DNA of 64,000 nucleotides from NCBI RefSeq assembly GCF_001443045.1, contig NZ_LKPJ01000006.1, forward strand, positions 209,058 through 273,057, in the 5' to 3' direction. Position numbers and translations under genes: made by a program. This document shows, in pieces, positions 60,803 through 64,000 of the stretch. Each line of letters begins with the position of its first letter. The stretch's first letter is position 1. The DNA comes from Burkholderia ambifaria. Lineage in GTDB: Bacteria; Pseudomonadota; Gammaproteobacteria; Burkholderiales; Burkholderiaceae. Below the pieces are notes generated by a model. The model did no database searches. It was not told the origin of the DNA and saw nothing but the letters and a program-made list of their open reading frames with translations.

Positions 60803-61441
60803 TCAGCGGCGAGGCAATCCATTGAAGAAGAACTGCGCGAACAGTGCGAGCGGCACATCGCTGCGTTCGAGCTTCGCGCGCAGCACGGCGCCTTCCCAGC
60901 CGATCCAGAAGAACGCGGCCAGCGCGGCGGGGTCTGCCGAATCTGCCAGCTCGCCGGCTTGCTGCGCGGCCGTCAGGCAGTCGGCCAGCCGGCGCTGCCA
61001 GTCCTCGAACGTCGTGCGCAGGCTCGCGCGGAAACTCTCGGGCAGCGCGCCCATTTCCTGGCCGAGATTGCCGATCAGGCAGCCGCGGCTGTATTCGTAA
61101 CGCGCCATGCCGTCGCGCGCATCGTCGACGAACGCGCGCACGCGCGCCAGCGGCGACTGCTCCGACTGGCTGAAATGACGGTCCAGCTTGCGCGCGAAGA
61201 ACTCCGCGTAGCGATCGATCAGCTCGAGGCCGAACGCCTCCTTGCTGTCGAAGTAGTGATAGAACGAGCCCTTGGGCACGCCGGCGCGCCCGAGGATCTC
61301 GTCGAGCCCGGTGGCCGAAAAGCCCTTCTCGGTGAGCACTTCCAGCCCGGTGCGCAACAGCATGTCCCGCGTCGCGACGAGGTCTTCGTGCTGCTTCGGT
61401 GGCCTGCCGCGGCGGCGAGGCGGATCAGTTCGAACGTCCAT
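60803..61441 (-). CDS. acuR: TetR-family repressor, AcuR-like
   Basis: The 212-residue protein begins with a basic stretch (PPRRRGRPPKQHEDL) and a TetR HTH (LEVLTEKGFSATGLDEILGR, AGVPKGSFYHYFDSKEAFGL). The SRGCLIGNLGQEMG and FEDWQRRLADCL segments match AcuR, the acrylate-responsive repressor of acuI in Rhodobacter. I chose the ATG at 61441, since the one 27 bp upstream lies inside the operator. Confidence 0.92.
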   Translation of the reverse strand: MDVRTDPPRRRGRPPKQHEDLVATRDMLLRTGLEVLTEKGFSATGLDEILGRAGVPKGSFYHYFDSKEAFGLELIDRYAEFFARKLDRHFSQSEQSPLARVRAFVDDARDGMARYEYSRGCLIGNLGQEMGALPESFRASLRTTFEDWQRRLADCLTAAQQAGELADSADPAALAAFFWIGWEGAVLRAKLERSDVPLALFAQFFFNGLPRR

Positions 61442-61451
61442 GGGCGAATAA

Positions 61452-61466
61452 TAGACCGTTCGTCTC
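61452..61466. promoter_or_regulatory. AcuR-type operator in front of acuR
   Basis: TAGACCGTTCGTCTC matches the acuI copy at 13 of 15 positions. It ends close to the acuR start codon, fit for autorepression. Confidence 0.7.
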
Positions 61467-61670
61467 AAAAATCAAGGGTTCGCGCGGCGAGTGCGTCGGA
61501 CGAACGCATGCCGGCGACCCGTGACCGTATTAACCCTGATTAACAAAGCTTATCGCGGTGAAAAATTCCGCATCTTATTGAACCGATATCGGCTCGCTAT
61601 AGTGGCTCGCTTTCCCGCACGCAATCGTCCGCGTGCGGCTGACACGCTGACGATCAGCAGGAGCCGCTTG

Positions 61671-62861
61671 ATGACCACCGACGTCCGATTCACCGAAATC
61701 GAGGATCTGATGCCCGCCGCCGGCGGGCTGCGCGAGATTCGCCATCATATTCACCACCACCCGGAACTCGCGTACGAGGAGCACGAGACGGCCGCGCTCG
61801 TCGCGGACAAGCTCGAGCAATGGGGCTGGCAGGTGACGCGCGGGGTCGGCAAGACGGGGGTGGTCGGCACGCTGCGCGTCGGTGACGGCACGCGCAGCAT
61901 CGGCATCCGCGCGGACATGGACGCGCTGCCGATCCTCGAGGCGACCGGCCTGCCGTATGCGAGCGGCACGCACGGCAAGATGCACGCATGCGGCCACGAC
62001 GGCCACACGACGATGCTGCTCGGCGCCGCGCAACACCTCGCGAAGACGCGCAACTTCTCCGGCACCGTGCACCTGTATTTCCAGCCGGCGGAAGAGCACG
62101 GCGTCGACAGCGGCGCGAAGAAGATGATCGACGACGGCTTGTTCGAACGCTTTCCGTGCGATGCGGTGTTCGGCATGCACAACCATCCGGGCGCGGCGCC
62201 CGGCGTGTTCCTCACGCGGCGCGGCCCGTTCATGTCGGCCGGCGACAAGGCGATCATCTCGATCGAGGGCGTCGGCGGCCATGCGGCGCGGCCGCATCTG
62301 ACGGTCGACCCGGTGGTCGTCGCCGCGAGCATCGTGATGGCGCTGCAGACGATCGTCGCGCGCAACGTCGACCCGTCGCAGCCGGCGGTCGTCACGGTCG
62401 GCTCGATGCACGCGGGCACCGCGAACAACGTGATCCCGAACGGCGCGCGCCTCGAACTCAGCGTGCGCTCGTTCAGCCCCGACGTGCGCGCGCTGCTCAA
62501 GCGCCGTATCGTCGAGCTGGCCGAATCGCAGGCCGCGAGCTACGGCGCGACCGCGCATGTCGAATACATCGAAGGCTATCCGGTCGTCGTCAATACGGAT
62601 GCCGAAACGGATTTCGCCGCGCAGGTCGCGCGCGAGCTGGTTGGCGACGCGCATGTCGTCGAGCAGGCCGACCTGCTGATGGGCAGCGAGGATTTCGCGT
62701 TCATGCTGCAGCAGCGGCCCGGCTCGTTCGTGCGGCTCGGCAACGGCGAAGGCGAGGACGGCTGCATGGTGCACAACCCGAAGTACGACTTCAACGATCG
62801 CAACCTGCCGATCGGCGCGGCGTTCTGGACGCGTCTCGTGGAGCGTTACCTCGGGCAGTAA
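61671..62861 (+). CDS. M20D-family amidohydrolase (N-acyl-L-amino acid/hippurate hydrolase)
   Basis: The 396-residue metalloenzyme has IRADMDALPILE and MHACGHDGHTTMLLGAAQHL (metal and catalytic residues), QPAEEHGVDSGAKKMI, and MGSEDFAFMLQQRPGSFVRL near the end. These are the HipO/AmaA/N-acetyl-amino acid deacylase motifs. It removes an acyl group from N-acylated amino acids. GCAGGAGCC precedes the ATG. It is 56 bp upstream of the transporter gene, so both probably serve uptake and cleavage of one substrate. Confidence 0.93.
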   Translation: MTTDVRFTEIEDLMPAAGGLREIRHHIHHHPELAYEEHETAALVADKLEQWGWQVTRGVGKTGVVGTLRVGDGTRSIGIRADMDALPILEATGLPYASGTHGKMHACGHDGHTTMLLGAAQHLAKTRNFSGTVHLYFQPAEEHGVDSGAKKMIDDGLFERFPCDAVFGMHNHPGAAPGVFLTRRGPFMSAGDKAIISIEGVGGHAARPHLTVDPVVVAASIVMALQTIVARNVDPSQPAVVTVGSMHAGTANNVIPNGARLELSVRSFSPDVRALLKRRIVELAESQAASYGATAHVEYIEGYPVVVNTDAETDFAAQVARELVGDAHVVEQADLLMGSEDFAFMLQQRPGSFVRLGNGEGEDGCMVHNPKYDFNDRNLPIGAAFWTRLVERYLGQ

Positions 62862-62917
62862 CCCCCGCAGCGGCGCGCGGCCGGCGCTTCCGGCCGCATT
62901 GAGAGGAGAATCGAACG

Positions 62918-64000
62918 ATGCAGAAAGACCATCTCGCGCTGCACCCCGCGTCGACGGAGGCCGTCGAAACCGACACGCGCGCCGCGCCGGCCGTCACGAA
63001 GCGCGGCGCGATCGCGGCGGCCGTCATCGGCAACTGGCTGGAGTTCTTCGATTTCACCGTGTACGGCTTTTTCGCGGTGCTGATCGGCAAGCTGTTCTTC
63101 CCGTCGAGCGACCCGACCACGTCGCTGCTGCTGTCGGTCGCGACGTTCGCCGCCGGCTTCTTCACGCGGCCGCTCGGCAGCGTCGTGCTCGGCGTGTATG
63201 CGGACCGCAAGGGCCGCAAGGCCGCGCTGAACCTGACGATCATGCTGATGGCGCTCGGCACCGGCCTGATCGCGATTGCGCCGACCTATGCGCAGGCCGG
63301 CGTGGCCGCGCCGTTGCTGGTCGTCTGCGCGCGGCTGATGCAGGGCTTCTCGCAGGGCGGCGAGTTCGGCGCGGCGACTTCCACGCTGATCGAGCAGGGC
63401 GGCACATCGCGCCGCGCGTTTCGCGCGAGCTGGCAGCTCGCGACGCAGGGCGGCGCCGCGCTGATGGGCTCGGGTTTCGCGGCGCTGCTGTCGAACACGC
63501 TGACGAAGGATGCGCTCGAGAGCTGGGGCTGGCGCCTGCCGTTCCTTGTGGGCGTGCTGATCGCACCCGTCGGTATGGTTTTGCGCCGCCGGCTCGCGGA
63601 CGATGCGCCCGGCGACAGCCATCACGGCATCGAGCGCGGCGTGCTGCGCGAGCTGTTCTCGCGGCACACGCGCACGGTGCTGCTGTTGATGCTGACGGTG
63701 ATGGGCGGCACGGTGTCGACCTACATCCTGACCTTCTACATGCCGACCTATGCGATCCATACGCTCGGCTTGCCGATGAAGTTGTCGATGTTCGTTGGCG
63801 TCGCGTCGGGCTGCGTGATGCTGGTGACGTGTCCGCTGTTCGGCTGGCTGTCGGACCGCCTCGGCAGCCGGCGCATGCCGATCTTCGTCGGGCGCGGCGT
63901 GCTCGTCCTGCTGCTGTTCCCGGCGTTCTGGCTGATGAACCATCATCCGACGCTGTCGGTGATCCTGCCGCTGACCGCGCTGATGCTGCTGTTCTATTCG
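62918..64000 (+). CDS. MHS-family MFS symporter, 3' end outside the window
   Basis: The first 361 codons are present with no stop. The protein has GNWLEFFDFTVYGFFAVLIG in helix 1, PLGSVVLGVYADRKGRKAAL after helix 2 and RLMQGFSQGGEFGAATSTLI in helix 4, hallmarks of the metabolite:H+ symporter family (citrate, alpha-ketoglutarate, proline/betaine, shikimate). GAGAGGAGAATCG lies upstream of the ATG. It follows an M20 aminoacylase gene, so the substrate may be an N-acyl amino acid or its product. Confidence 0.92.
   Translation, partial: MQKDHLALHPASTEAVETDTRAAPAVTKRGAIAAAVIGNWLEFFDFTVYGFFAVLIGKLFFPSSDPTTSLLLSVATFAAGFFTRPLGSVVLGVYADRKGRKAALNLTIMLMALGTGLIAIAPTYAQAGVAAPLLVVCARLMQGFSQGGEFGAATSTLIEQGGTSRRAFRASWQLATQGGAALMGSGFAALLSNTLTKDALESWGWRLPFLVGVLIAPVGMVLRRRLADDAPGDSHHGIERGVLRELFSRHTRTVLLLMLTVMGGTVSTYILTFYMPTYAIHTLGLPMKLSMFVGVASGCVMLVTCPLFGWLSDRLGSRRMPIFVGRGVLVLLLFPAFWLMNHHPTLSVILPLTALMLLFYS

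Overview
This window is GC-rich beta-proteobacterial chromosomal DNA that looks like Burkholderia, most probably the B. cepacia complex. The support is the protein repertoire: a persulfide dioxygenase-rhodanese fusion, a FabV-type enoyl reductase, an OpcP-like porin, glycine-zipper lipoproteins, a DUF1059 protein and an AcuR/AcuI pair. Third codon positions are uniformly G/C. The mix of catabolic, redox, transport and regulator genes, with no ribosomal or tRNA genes, would suit a secondary replicon, but this is inference. I see no IS element, prophage, CRISPR array or integrase.

Layout. 1-5.4 kb: a leftward cyanide-insensitive-type cytochrome bd operon (cydA-cydB) with a perfect ANR/FNR box upstream, two small envelope proteins, threonine aldolase, a DUF1059 protein and an ArgP-like regulator. 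5.6-11.7 kb: persulfide dioxygenase-rhodanese, a GST, a PAP2 phosphatase, a divergent MFS/LysR pair and a DsbA-fold isomerase. 11.9-17.7 kb: an IclR regulator divergent from a four-gene catabolic operon (HMG-CoA-lyase-like, CaiB/BaiF CoA-transferase, MFS, amidohydrolase), with three helically phased copies of one palindrome between them. 17.7-22.3 kb: two SRPBCC proteins with an ArsR repressor, a GNAT, a small predicted zincin and a TetR/SDR pair with two operator copies. 22.4-27 kb: fabV, a GbsR/MarR-type regulator that appears to be leaderless, an epimerase-DoxX fusion, a DUF2269 protein and a GST; the same 26-bp operator lies in front of the regulator and in front of the epimerase.

27-38 kb: a serine beta-lactamase-like hydrolase, a secreted beta-propeller, HIT, ICMT and glycine-zipper proteins, an orphan ureidoglycine aminohydrolase, an APH(6)-like kinase, an internally deleted PBP1A relative that has kept a good ribosome binding site but lost the KTG motif, a TRIC-like channel and three small unknown proteins. 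38-46 kb: a porin with tandem terminators, a MetQ-like binding protein, an AotO-like deacylase, an AotJ/ArgT-like binding protein, a LysR and an NCS2 purine permease. Near 46.3 kb there seems to be a deletion scar joining remnants of two genes. 46.7-55.5 kb: a leftward run of eight redox and transport genes (SDR, AKR, cyclase, Old Yellow Enzyme, AKR, luciferase-like monooxygenase, small MoaF-like protein, MFS) with a divergent LysR, which looks like an electrophile/aldehyde processing module. 55.6-64 kb: glucose-6-phosphate dehydrogenase, a TetR/SDR pair with operators, an acuR-acuI-AhpD-like unit with matching operators, and an M20 aminoacylase with an MHS-family transporter cut by the window end.

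The strongest leads are regulatory: four separate regulator systems (IclR, GbsR, TetR, AcuR) show repeated palindromes in their own promoter regions, so their local regulons can be read from the sequence. The IclR-controlled pathway and the mini-PBP1A gene are the most likely undescribed items.
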